This document shows positions 17,207-25,020 of a stretch of DNA of 37,978 nt, piece by piece. The position numbers and the translations under genes are program-made. Positions within the stretch are counted from its first letter, which is position 1, and every line of letters begins with the position of its first letter. Source of the stretch: Bacteroides sp. CAG:1076 (GTDB taxonomy: Bacteria; Bacteroidota; Bacteroidia; Bacteroidales; Bacteroidaceae); contig HF993151.1 of assembly GCA_000436795.1 (NCBI GenBank), positions 1 through 37,978 on the forward strand, given 5' to 3'. The notes beneath the pieces were generated by a model, which had not been told where the DNA came from, made no database searches, and worked only from the letters and a program-made list of their open reading frames with translations.

Positions 17207-18082
17207 TTACATTACATTTAAAACTTGTTCCTTGATTTGTTCCAGTTCGTCTTTCATCTGAACCACGATGTTTTGCATTTCAGCATGATTTGATTTGCTG
17301 CCTGTAGTGTTGATTTCACGTCCCATTTCCTGAGCGATGAATCCCAGCTTCTTACCTTGTCCGTGACCTCCTGCCATTGTTTCGCGGAAGTATTTCAAGT
17401 GGTTGGCAAGGCGTTGCTTTTCTTCGTTTATATCCAGTTTCTCAATATAGTAAATCAATTCCTGCTCCAGGCGGTTCTTGTCATAGTCTACACTGATTGT
17501 TTTTTCTAACGCATCAGTAATTCGTTCACGTATCTTTGTTACACGCTCTTTTTCGTAAGGCTCGATTGATTTCAGCAGGCGTTCTATATTGTCTACTTTT
17601 TCGGTAAATTTCTTTTCCAATGCAGCTCCTTCCTGCTTGCGGAAATCTACTAAATGTTGCAAGGCTTCCTCAATTGCCTTGCTGGCAACTGTCCATTCTT
17701 CGTCTGACAACTCTTGAATATCTACCCGGGTCAGTACGTCCGGCATGCGAAGCAGAGTCGCAAACCAGTCTTCCGGTACGGGAATGTGACAGTTGTCGGA
17801 AATGGCCTTTATTTGATTGTAATAGTTTTCTACCAGTGCAGCATTAATGGGAGTAGCCGTTTCGGCGGCGTCTTTTTCAATCCAGATACAGAAATCTACC
17901 TTACCACGTTCCAGTGTCTTGGTAATAAGGTTACGGATTTCCATTTCTTTTTCGCGATACAATGGAGCAATACGTGTCGACAAGTCCATTGCCTTACTAT
18001 TCAACGATTTTATTTCTACGTTGATCTTCTTATCTCCGAATGTGGCTGTTGCTTTGCCGTATCCGGTCATTGATTGTATCAT
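17207..18082 (-). CDS. yicC: YicC-family endoribonuclease
   Basis: YicC/YloC-family protein. The E. coli member has been reported to be an endoribonuclease that helps degrade the small RNA RyhB. The N-terminal 'MIQSMTGYGKA' is the family signature and fixes the start at 18082. A longer frame beginning with TTG at 18106 is rejected because that TTG lies inside the -7 promoter box. The C-terminal block holds 'RLEQELIYYIEKLDINEE', 'RLANHLKYFRE' and 'QGKKLGFIAQEMGREINTTGSKS', the conserved catalytic end of the family. The protein is 291 residues, the usual length. It is the first gene of a minus-strand unit that continues to gmk and nadD. Confidence 0.93.
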   Translation of the reverse strand: MIQSMTGYGKATATFGDKKINVEIKSLNSKAMDLSTRIAPLYREKEMEIRNLITKTLERGKVDFCIWIEKDAAETATPINAALVENYYNQIKAISDNCHIPVPEDWFATLLRMPDVLTRVDIQELSDEEWTVASKAIEEALQHLVDFRKQEGAALEKKFTEKVDNIERLLKSIEPYEKERVTKIRERITDALEKTISVDYDKNRLEQELIYYIEKLDINEEKQRLANHLKYFRETMAGGHGQGKKLGFIAQEMGREINTTGSKSNHAEMQNIVVQMKDELEQIKEQVLNVM

Positions 18083-18103
18083 AATATTCTGTTTTTTATC
18101 GTG

Positions 18104-18111
18104 CAAAGTTA
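18104..18111 (-). promoter_or_regulatory. Bacteroides -7 box (TAACTTTG) for yicC
   Basis: Minus-strand TAACTTTGC, 21 bp upstream of the yicC ATG. It excludes the alternative TTG start at 18106. Confidence 0.65.
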
Positions 18112-18186
18112 GGAAAAAGCTGTGAATCGGAAAAGTAGAGAGAGGCTTTTTCGTTGATGAGGTAAATTCTTCGGGCAGAGTGATAG

Positions 18187-18250
18187 GAAAACGTGCCGAT
18201 GTTTTTGAAAAACGTGCCGACGTTTTCCTGAGAATGTGCCGACGTTTTTT
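18187..18250. repeat. Three phased A-tract/core/T-tract repeats
   Basis: Units carry the cores CGTGCCGATG (18192-18201), CGTGCCGACG (18213-18222) and TGTGCCGACG (18235-18244), each with A-rich sequence before and T-rich sequence after. Core spacing is 21 and 22 bp. CGT and ACG in each core can pair around GCCG, so each unit is a small imperfect palindrome. They lie between divergent promoters of yicC and tsaB, about 80 bp from each -7 box. The layout is the same as at 2035-2114, with different core sequences. Confidence 0.75.
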
Positions 18251-18324
18251 AGTAAAGCTTTTCTTCTTTTATTAACGGTTCTAAAAAACACTGGCTTAAT
18301 GGGAAGTGAGTGCAAATAAAAGTG

Positions 18325-18332
18325 TATATTTG
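18325..18332 (+). promoter_or_regulatory. Bacteroides -7 box (TATATTTG) for the tsaB-to-rseP operon
   Basis: TATATTTGC, 26 bp upstream of the tsaB ATG. It is the only consensus -7 box I found ahead of the seven-gene run. Confidence 0.65.
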
Positions 18333-18358
18333 CAGTCTATATAATAAGGAATTAATTT

Positions 18359-19048
18359 ATGTCGTGCATTTTACATATTGAAACTTCAACGGAAGTATGT
18401 TCTGTTTCTGTAAGTCAGGATGGAACTTCTATCTTCTCGAAAGAGGACTTTAAGGGTCCCTCACATGCTGTGGTATTGGGCGTTTTTGTGGATGAGGCTT
18501 TGTCGTTTATCGATAATCATGCCATTCCTTTGGATGCTGTAGCTGTTAGTTGCGGACCGGGTTCGTATACAGGATTGAGAATCGGTGTGTCGATGGCAAA
18601 AGGTATTTGTTATGGGCGCAATATTCCGTTGATTGGCATCCCTACTCCGGCAGTAATGACTGTTCCGGTATTGCTTTACGAAGATTTGCCGGAAGATGCT
18701 TTGTTGTGTCCGATGATTGATGCTCGCCGTATGGAAGTATATGCTGCTATATACGATCGTGCATTGAAGGTTAAACGTGAAATCGGAGCTGATATTATTG
18801 ATGAAAATTCGTATGCAGAATTCCTGGCAGAGCATCCGGTTTATTTCTTTGGAAACGGAGCGGCTAAGTGCCGTGAGAAAATCACGCATCCTAATGCTCA
18901 TTTTCTTGAAAATATTCATCCGCTGGCAAAATGGATGTTCCCGCTTGCCGAACGTGCCATGGCCGAAAAGGATTTCAAGGATGTAGCTTACTTTGAACCT
19001 TTCTATCTGAAAGAGTTCGTTGCTTCTACTCCCAAGAAACTTTTGTAA
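18359..19048 (+). CDS. tsaB: tRNA threonylcarbamoyladenosine (t6A) synthesis protein TsaB
   Basis: Inactive ASKHA-fold paralogue of TsaD that scaffolds the TsaB-TsaD-TsaE complex, which installs t6A at position 37 of ANN-decoding tRNAs. The N-terminal 'ILHIETSTEVCSVSVS' (residues 4-19) and 'AVSCGPGSYTGLRIGVSMAKGICY' (about 61-84) are diagnostic. At 229 residues it has the normal length. It is the first gene of a plus-strand run to rseP. The next gene begins 27 bp downstream. Confidence 0.96.
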   Translation: MSCILHIETSTEVCSVSVSQDGTSIFSKEDFKGPSHAVVLGVFVDEALSFIDNHAIPLDAVAVSCGPGSYTGLRIGVSMAKGICYGRNIPLIGIPTPAVMTVPVLLYEDLPEDALLCPMIDARRMEVYAAIYDRALKVKREIGADIIDENSYAEFLAEHPVYFFGNGAAKCREKITHPNAHFLENIHPLAKWMFPLAERAMAEKDFKDVAYFEPFYLKEFVASTPKKLL

Positions 19049-19075
19049 AACAGGAAAAACTGCGATAAAATAGAT

Positions 19076-19678
19076 ATGGAATATAATACCCAACAACGAA
19101 AATTACCTCTTCCCGAATATGGAAGAAGCGTGCAGAACATGGTGGATTACGCACTGACGATTGAAGATCGTGAAGAACGCCAGCGTTGTGCCAATACTAT
19201 TGTAAATATCATGGGAGGCATGTTTCCTCATTTGCGAGATGTGGCCGACTTCAATCATAAGCTGTGGGATCATTTGGCTATTATGGCCGACTTTAAGCTT
19301 GATATCGATTATCCGGTGGATATCGTGAAAAAAGAAAGCCTGGAAGTAAAGCCTGATCGTATTCCTTATTCTCAGAACAATATCCGTTATCGTCACTATG
19401 GCCGTTTTGTTCAGGATATGATCAAGATTGCTGTCGATTATCCGGAAGGAGAAGAAAGAAATCAGTTGCTGAAACTGATAGCCAATCATATGAAAAAAGA
19501 TTATCAGAACTGGAATAAGGATGGGGTGGAAGATCAGAAGATTCTGGATGATTTGTGTGAACTGTCGGGAGGAAAGATTAAGCTGTCGGCCGAAGATTTC
19601 CGTCTGGTAGAACAGCGCACATTTGCTCCGCGCCGTCGACAGGCAAATAATAATAATCAGCAAAAAAGAAAATATTAA
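19076..19678 (+). CDS. DUF4290 family protein
   Basis: Two hundred residues, cytoplasmic (no signal peptide or membrane segment). It fits the Bacteroidota-restricted DUF4290 family, with 'LPEYGRSVQNMVDYALTIEDREERQRCANTIV' near the N-terminus and 'RYRHYGRFVQDMIKIAVDYPEGEERNQLLKLIANHMKKDYQNWNK' in the middle. The two blocks resemble each other (YGR.VQ.M...A......ER), which suggests an internal duplication of a helical unit. The C-terminus is basic and Gln/Asn-rich (RRRQANNNNQQKRKY), as if to contact nucleic acid. Function is unknown. It sits between tsaB and murA, 18 bp ahead of the latter. Confidence 0.88.
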   Translation: MEYNTQQRKLPLPEYGRSVQNMVDYALTIEDREERQRCANTIVNIMGGMFPHLRDVADFNHKLWDHLAIMADFKLDIDYPVDIVKKESLEVKPDRIPYSQNNIRYRHYGRFVQDMIKIAVDYPEGEERNQLLKLIANHMKKDYQNWNKDGVEDQKILDDLCELSGGKIKLSAEDFRLVEQRTFAPRRRQANNNNQQKRKY

Positions 19679-19696
19679 TCTTAAATAACCGGTACT

Positions 19697-21004
19697 ATGG
19701 CATCATTTGTAATCGAAGGCGGGTATAAACTGCATGGTGAGATTGTTCCGCAAGGTGCAAAGAATGAAGTCTTGCAAGTGGTTTGTGCTACATTATTGAC
19801 TGACGAAGAAGTGACAATCAGTAATATCCCGAATATATTGGATGTGAACAACCTGATTCAGTTACTTCGCGATATGGGTGTAAAAGTGTCTAAAAAAAGT
19901 GTAGATACTTATTCTTTTCAGGCAGATGATGTGAATCTTTCCTACCTTGAAAGCGAAGAGTTCCTTACTCGTTGCTCACGTTTGCGTGGCTCGGTCATGC
20001 TTGTCGGACCTTTGGTGGCACGTTTCGGACGGGCGATGATTGCTAAACCGGGTGGGGATAAGATTGGTCGTCGCCGACTGGATACGCATTTCTTGGGTAT
20101 TCAGAAATTGGGAGCATCATTCAATTATGATGCGGCAAAGGGAGTCTTTACGATTACTTCCAGTCAGTTGAAAGGTACATATATGCTGCTTGATGAGGCT
20201 TCGGTAACAGGTACTGCAAATATCGTAATGGCAGCTGTGTTGGCTGAAGGAAAAACGACTATTTATAATGCAGCATGCGAACCTTACTTGCAACAATTGT
20301 GTAAGATGTTGAATCGCATGGGAGCCAAGATATCGGGTATTGCATCCAATCTGCTGACTATCGAAGGAGTGAAAAGCCTTAAAGGTTGTACACACCATGT
20401 ATTGCCAGATATGATTGAAGTAGGAAGCTATATCGGTATGGCGGCCATGACATCCAGCGAGGTTACGATTAAGAACGTATCGTACGAGAACCTGGGTATT
20501 ATTCCGGATAGTTTCCGCCGTTTAGGAATTCGTCTGGAACAACGAGGTGATGATATTTTTATTCCTCAGCAGGATCATTATGAGATTGAATCGTTTATTG
20601 ATGGTTCGATCATGACAATAGCTGATGCTCCGTGGCCGGGACTGACTCCTGACTTGCTGAGTGTAATGCTTGTGGTCGCTACTCAGGCAAAGGGTAGTGT
20701 TTTGATACATCAGAAAATGTTTGAAAGTCGTTTGTTCTTTGTCGATAAACTGATTGATATGGGAGCACAGATTATTCTTTGTGATCCTCATCGTGCTGTT
20801 GTTATCGGTCATGATCATAATTTCCGTTTGCGTGGAGGTAATATGACTTCTCCTGATATACGTGCCGGAATAGCTTTGCTGATAGCAGCTTTGAGCGCAG
20901 AAGGCATCAGCCGTATTCATAACATTGAACAGATAGACCGGGGATATCAGAATATCGAGCAGCGTCTGACTGCTTTGGGTGCTCGTATTACCCGTATAGA
21001 GTAA
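19697..21004 (+). CDS. murA: UDP-N-acetylglucosamine 1-carboxyvinyltransferase, Asp-type
   Basis: First committed step of peptidoglycan synthesis: transfers enolpyruvate from PEP to UDP-GlcNAc. 'AKNEVLQV' supplies the catalytic Lys22-Asn23. The active-site loop reads '[15 protein letters not shown]': where E. coli MurA has Cys115, this protein has Asp121 (codon at 20057-20059). Asp at this place is known from naturally fosfomycin-resistant MurA, for example in Mycobacterium and Chlamydia. At 435 residues, with the full inside-out barrel, it looks functional. It is embedded in the tsaB-rseP run and is followed after 4 bp by rimM. Confidence 0.97.
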   Translation: MASFVIEGGYKLHGEIVPQGAKNEVLQVVCATLLTDEEVTISNIPNILDVNNLIQLLRDMGVKVSKKSVDTYSFQADDVNLSYLESEEFLTRCSRLRGSVMLVGPLVARFGRAMIAKPGGDKIGRRRLDTHFLGIQKLGASFNYDAAKGVFTITSSQLKGTYMLLDEASVTGTANIVMAAVLAEGKTTIYNAACEPYLQQLCKMLNRMGAKISGIASNLLTIEGVKSLKGCTHHVLPDMIEVGSYIGMAAMTSSEVTIKNVSYENLGIIPDSFRRLGIRLEQRGDDIFIPQQDHYEIESFIDGSIMTIADAPWPGLTPDLLSVMLVVATQAKGSVLIHQKMFESRLFFVDKLIDMGAQIILCDPHRAVVIGHDHNFRLRGGNMTSPDIRAGIALLIAALSAEGISRIHNIEQIDRGYQNIEQRLTALGARITRIE

Positions 21005-21008
21005 GTGT

Positions 21009-21521
21009 ATGATTAGAAAAGAAGAAGTATATAAGATAGGAATAATTAATAAGCCTCACGGGATAAAGGGAGAGGTTTCTTTTACCTTTACCGATGATAT
21101 TTTCGACCGTGTGGATTGTGATTATCTGGTTTTGTTGTTGGATGGAATATTGGTACCGTTCTTTATTGAAGAGTATCGTTTCCGTTCCGACGATGTAGCC
21201 TTAATAAAGTTCGAGGGAATTGATACTGCTGAACGCGCACGTATGCTGACGAATGTGGAGGTATATTTCCCGAAGAAATATATGGACGATCAGGAAGAGA
21301 TTACTTCGTGGAATTTCTTTACAGGATTCCGTGTTGAGGATGTACATCATGGTAATTTGGGAGAAATTGTTGCTGTTGACGATTCTACGATGAATGTTTT
21401 GTTTGTGATAGAGAAGGATGGTGAGGAATTGTTACTTCCTGCTCACGAAGAATTTATCGTCGATTTGGATAAAGAACAAAGAATCCTGAAAGTTGACATA
21501 CCGGAAGGGTTATTAGAATAA
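21009..21521 (+). CDS. rimM: 16S rRNA maturation factor RimM
   Basis: Chaperone that binds ribosomal protein S19 and helps assemble the 30S head. The N-terminal barrel has '[17 protein letters not shown]' (residues 8-24), and the PRC-barrel half begins near residue 95 and ends in '[12 protein letters not shown]', a typical RimM C-terminus. At 170 residues the length is normal. It lies 4 bp after murA and 10 bp before the M23 peptidase gene. In many bacteria rimM neighbours trmD and rplS; those are absent here, as is usual for Bacteroidales. Confidence 0.96.
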   Translation: MIRKEEVYKIGIINKPHGIKGEVSFTFTDDIFDRVDCDYLVLLLDGILVPFFIEEYRFRSDDVALIKFEGIDTAERARMLTNVEVYFPKKYMDDQEEITSWNFFTGFRVEDVHHGNLGEIVAVDDSTMNVLFVIEKDGEELLLPAHEEFIVDLDKEQRILKVDIPEGLLE

Positions 21522-21531
21522 GAAAAGAACA

Positions 21532-22395
21532 ATGAGAAAGACAAGAAGAGGACGTAAGGCTTTTTGGCATAATATCAAGTTTAAATATAAACTGACGATT
21601 ATCAATGAAAATACCTTGGAGGAGGTAGTAGGCATTCATGTGTCTAAGCTGAATGGTCTGTCTGTCTTGTTGTCGGCTTGTACGGTTATTTTCTTGATAG
21701 CCGCTGCTATTATCGCATTTACCCCGTTACGAAATTACCTTCCGGGATATATGAACAGTGAGGTTCGTTCTCAGATTGTGACTAATGCATTGCGGGCAGA
21801 TTCATTACAGGCTGCACTTGAACGTCAGAGCCGGTATGTCATGAATATACAGGATATATTGAGCGGGCAGGTAAAGGCCGATACGGTTCAGTCCATTGAT
21901 TCGCTGACTAATCTTCGTGCAGAGAAACTGATGGAACGTTCGAAAGAAGAAGATGAGTTTCGCAAGCAATATGAAGAGAAGGAAAGATATAATCTGACTG
22001 CCGTTACAGATGTGCGTGATGCTGCTGGACTGATATTTTATCGTCCTTTACGTGGAGTTATGTCAGCTGGTTTCAATCCGGAAAAGCGCCACTTTGGTAT
22101 CGATCTTACTGCGAGCCCCAATGAAAGTATTCTTGCTGCTTTAGACGGTACTGTTATTATGGCTGCTTATACAGCAGAATGGGGTTATGTCATTCAGATA
22201 CAGCATCCGCAAAACTTCGTTTCTGTGTATAAACACTGCGGTTCTCTGATGAAGCATGAAGGTGAGAAAGTAAAAGGCGGGGAAGTAATTGCGCTGGTCG
22301 GAAAGTCGGCTGAAGATGGTGACCAGCCTCATTTACATTTTGAATTATGGCATAAAGGAAATCCGACTAATCCTGAAAAATACGTTGTATTTTGA
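21532..22395 (+). CDS. M23-family peptidase (membrane-anchored LytM domain)
   Basis: Protein of 287 residues. A basic cytoplasmic N-terminus and one transmembrane helix (about 42-63) are followed by a helical linker (85-155) that may form a short coiled coil. The C-terminal LytM domain faces the periplasm. Zinc ligands are intact: His187 and Asp191 in 'HFGID', and His269 in 'HLHFE' (267-271); His267 is the likely second catalytic His. It should therefore be an active endopeptidase cutting peptidoglycan cross-links, or a regulator of amidases if activity is weak. It is surrounded by murA and dxr, consistent with an envelope-building operon. The next gene starts 3 bp later. Confidence 0.92.
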   Translation: MRKTRRGRKAFWHNIKFKYKLTIINENTLEEVVGIHVSKLNGLSVLLSACTVIFLIAAAIIAFTPLRNYLPGYMNSEVRSQIVTNALRADSLQAALERQSRYVMNIQDILSGQVKADTVQSIDSLTNLRAEKLMERSKEEDEFRKQYEEKERYNLTAVTDVRDAAGLIFYRPLRGVMSAGFNPEKRHFGIDLTASPNESILAALDGTVIMAAYTAEWGYVIQIQHPQNFVSVYKHCGSLMKHEGEKVKGGEVIALVGKSAEDGDQPHLHFELWHKGNPTNPEKYVVF

Positions 22396-22398
22396 TAT

Positions 22399-23556
22399 AT
22401 GAAAAAACAAATCGCAATATTAGGTTCTACGGGCTCTATCGGGACACAGGCATTACAAGTCATAGAAGAGCATCCCGATTTATATGAAGCTTATGCATTG
22501 ACTGCTAATAATAAAGTGGATTTACTGATTGAGCAGGCACGGAAGTTTCATCCTGAAGCTGTCGTGATAGCCAATGAAGATAAATATTTGCAACTTAAGG
22601 AGGCTTTATCTGATCTGCCTATAAAGGTTTATGCTGGTTCGGAAGCCATTTGTCAGGTTGTTGAGTCGCAGCCCATCGACATTGTACTGACTGCAATGAT
22701 GGGGTATGCCGGATTACGTCCGACTATGAGTGCTATTCGTGCAGGTAAGATTATAGCGCTTGCCAATAAAGAAACGATGGTTGTTGCCGGTGAGCTGATA
22801 AATGCTTTGGCCAATGAATATCATACGCCTATCTTGCCTGTCGATTCAGAGCATTCGGCTATCTTCCAGTGTTTGGAAATGAATAATCCTTTGGAAAAGG
22901 TGATTCTTACAGCATCGGGTGGCCCTTTCCGTACGTTTACAATGGATCAGTTGCAATATGTTACGAAGGAACAAGCGTTGAAGCATCCCAATTGGAGTAT
23001 GGGAGCTAAGATAACAATTGATTCGGCTTCAATGATGAATAAAGGTTTCGAAGTAATCGAAGCTAAATGGTTGTTTGGTGTGCGTCCAGATCAAATAGAA
23101 GTGGTAGTTCACCCCCAATCGGTCATTCATTCGATGGTGGAATTTGAAGACGGTGCCGTGAAAGCACAGTTGGGAGTACCCGATATGCGTTTGCCTATCC
23201 AGTACGCCTTTTCATATCCTCAACGTGTCCGTTCTTCTTTCGACCGTCTGGATTTCTTGAAATGTAACAGCCTGACTTTCGAGGCTCCTGATACAAAACG
23301 CTTCCGGAATTTGGCTTTGGCTTATGAAGCTTTACATCAGGGGGGTAACATGCCGTGTATAGTCAATGCGGCTAATGAAGTCGTTGTAGCGTCTTTCCTG
23401 AAAGATCAGATTTCTTTTCTTGGAATGAGTGATGTAATAGAAAAGGCAATGCAACGTGTACCTTTCATTGCAACCCCTACTTATGAAGATTATGTTTCGA
23501 CCGACGCGGAGACACGTCGTATTGCGGCTGAAATGGTTATAAATGGAATGAAGTAA
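22399..23556 (+). CDS. dxr: 1-deoxy-D-xylulose 5-phosphate reductoisomerase
   Basis: Converts DXP to 2-C-methyl-D-erythritol 4-phosphate with NADPH, the committed MEP-pathway step and the target of fosmidomycin. The NADPH loop 'GSTGSIG' is at residues 9-15. Metal ligands Asp149 and Glu151 lie in 'VDSEHSAIFQ'. 'SASMMNKGFEVIEA' and 'NAANEVVV' follow. At 385 residues the length is normal. It begins 3 bp after the M23 gene. With ispF at 3914, two of the pathway's enzymes are in this window, in separate units. Confidence 0.98.
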   Translation: MKKQIAILGSTGSIGTQALQVIEEHPDLYEAYALTANNKVDLLIEQARKFHPEAVVIANEDKYLQLKEALSDLPIKVYAGSEAICQVVESQPIDIVLTAMMGYAGLRPTMSAIRAGKIIALANKETMVVAGELINALANEYHTPILPVDSEHSAIFQCLEMNNPLEKVILTASGGPFRTFTMDQLQYVTKEQALKHPNWSMGAKITIDSASMMNKGFEVIEAKWLFGVRPDQIEVVVHPQSVIHSMVEFEDGAVKAQLGVPDMRLPIQYAFSYPQRVRSSFDRLDFLKCNSLTFEAPDTKRFRNLALAYEALHQGGNMPCIVNAANEVVVASFLKDQISFLGMSDVIEKAMQRVPFIATPTYEDYVSTDAETRRIAAEMVINGMK

Positions 23557-23597
23557 CAGAGTGTATTAATATAAATAAAATAGAAAACAAACTTTAG

Positions 23598-24938
23598 ATG
23601 GAAACATTTTTAATTCGTGCTCTTCAACTTATTCTCAGCTTGTCACTGCTGGTGATTATTCATGAAGGAGGACACTTTTTCTTTGCACGCCTTTTCAAGA
23701 TACGAGTAGAGAAGTTTTATATTTTTTTCGATCCCTGGTTCTCACTGTTTAAGTTTAAACCGAAAAACAGTGATACGGAATATGGAGTGGGCTGGTTACC
23801 ATTGGGTGGATATTGCAAAATATCGGGTATGATTGATGAGTCAATGGATACCGAACAAATGAAACAGCCAGCACAACCGTGGGAGTTTCGTTCCAAGCCG
23901 GCATGGCAACGATTGTTGGTTATGGTAGGAGGAGTATTAATGAACTTTTTGTTGGCGCTGTTTATCTATTCGATGATTCTTTATACATGGGGAGATTCTT
24001 ACGTAGCTCTGAAGGATATGACCTATGGTATGAAATTCAATGAAACAGCTCAGCAAATAGGATTTCGGGATGGAGATATTCTGAAGAGTGCAGACGGAAA
24101 AGAGTTGGTGCGTTTCGATATGGACATGCTTCGTAACATAGTAGAAGCACGTGAGGTAACAGTACTTCGAAATGGAGAGGAAAAGAAAATTCTGATGCCG
24201 GAATTGAGCTTACTTGATGTAGCGAAAGAGGATCCGATGTTTGTTGCTACTTTCCGACCGAATGTAATTGATTCTGTATTGCCAGGTGGAGGATTTGCTA
24301 AGGTAGGTATTCAGAAAGGTGACTCACTGATTGCTTTCAACGGTACGCCGTTGAATTCCTGGAATGAATTTCTGGATGAAATGAGTAAGCTTCGCGCCAA
24401 GGCTGAATTGGAGAAGAAAACATCGGCCCAGTTCTCATTGGTATATTCTCGTCAGGGAGTAAGAGATACAGTTACGGTTCAGACGAATGAACAGTTTATG
24501 GTTGATGCTATTGGAGGTTTGGTAAATTACAAGGAAACCAATTTAAGCTATGGATTCTTTGAATCGTTCCCTGCTGGAGTAACTTTGGGAATAAATACGT
24601 TGAAAGGGTATGTAAATGACATGAAATACGTATTTACCAAGGAAGGTGCCAAGAGTGTTGGTGGTTTTGGAACGATTGGAAGTATTTTCCCGAAGGTCTG
24701 GGACTGGCAGCGTTTTTGGGAAATGACGGCATTCCTTTCCATTATCTTGGCCTTTATGAACATATTGCCGATTCCGGCTCTCGATGGTGGTCATGTATTA
24801 TTCTTGTTATACGAGATTATAGCCCGTCGTAAGCCGAGTGACAAGTTCCTGGAGTATGCTCAGATGGTGGGAATGTTCCTTCTTTTTGCTTTGTTGATTT
24901 GGGCGAACTTCAATGATGTTCTAAGATTTTTATTCTAA
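23598..24938 (+). CDS. rseP: Site-2 intramembrane zinc protease RseP
   Basis: Cuts transmembrane substrates, classically anti-sigma factors and signal-peptide remnants. The first helix carries 'HEGGH' (His22, Glu23, His26), and the second metal site is 'NILPIPALDGGH' (Asn388 to Asp396). Between them a periplasmic part holds PDZ-like sequence, most clearly 'DSVLPGGGFAKVGIQKGDSLIAFNGTPLNSWNEF'. At 446 residues it is typical of RseP from Bacteroidota. It follows dxr by 41 bp, the common dxr-rseP neighbourhood. It is the last gene of the operon, which ends at the terminator at 24952. Bacteroides has many anti-sigma factors that could be substrates. Confidence 0.96.
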   Translation: METFLIRALQLILSLSLLVIIHEGGHFFFARLFKIRVEKFYIFFDPWFSLFKFKPKNSDTEYGVGWLPLGGYCKISGMIDESMDTEQMKQPAQPWEFRSKPAWQRLLVMVGGVLMNFLLALFIYSMILYTWGDSYVALKDMTYGMKFNETAQQIGFRDGDILKSADGKELVRFDMDMLRNIVEAREVTVLRNGEEKKILMPELSLLDVAKEDPMFVATFRPNVIDSVLPGGGFAKVGIQKGDSLIAFNGTPLNSWNEFLDEMSKLRAKAELEKKTSAQFSLVYSRQGVRDTVTVQTNEQFMVDAIGGLVNYKETNLSYGFFESFPAGVTLGINTLKGYVNDMKYVFTKEGAKSVGGFGTIGSIFPKVWDWQRFWEMTAFLSIILAFMNILPIPALDGGHVLFLLYEIIARRKPSDKFLEYAQMVGMFLLFALLIWANFNDVLRFLF

Positions 24939-24951
24939 TTTATCAATAAGT

Positions 24952-25008
24952 AAAGGCACTGATTATTCTGTCCTTCGTTGAAGAGCGGGTATAGTCAGTG
25001 CCTTTCTA
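24952..25008 (+). terminator. Intrinsic terminator after rseP
   Basis: AAAGGCACTGA (24952-24962) pairs with TCAGTGCCTTT (24995-25005), with a 32-nt loop and TTTCTATATT behind. It separates the tsaB-rseP operon from the S9 peptidase gene. Confidence 0.75.
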
Positions 25009-25020
25009 TATTAAAGAGCT

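Noticed and set aside
18083..18106. Longer yicC with a TTG start
   Set aside because: The TTG belongs to the TAACTTTG promoter box. The family signature MIQSMTGYG begins at the ATG 18082.
18187..18250. CRISPR array
   Set aside because: Units are 21-22 bp with no unique spacers of 30 bp or more and no cas genes nearby.
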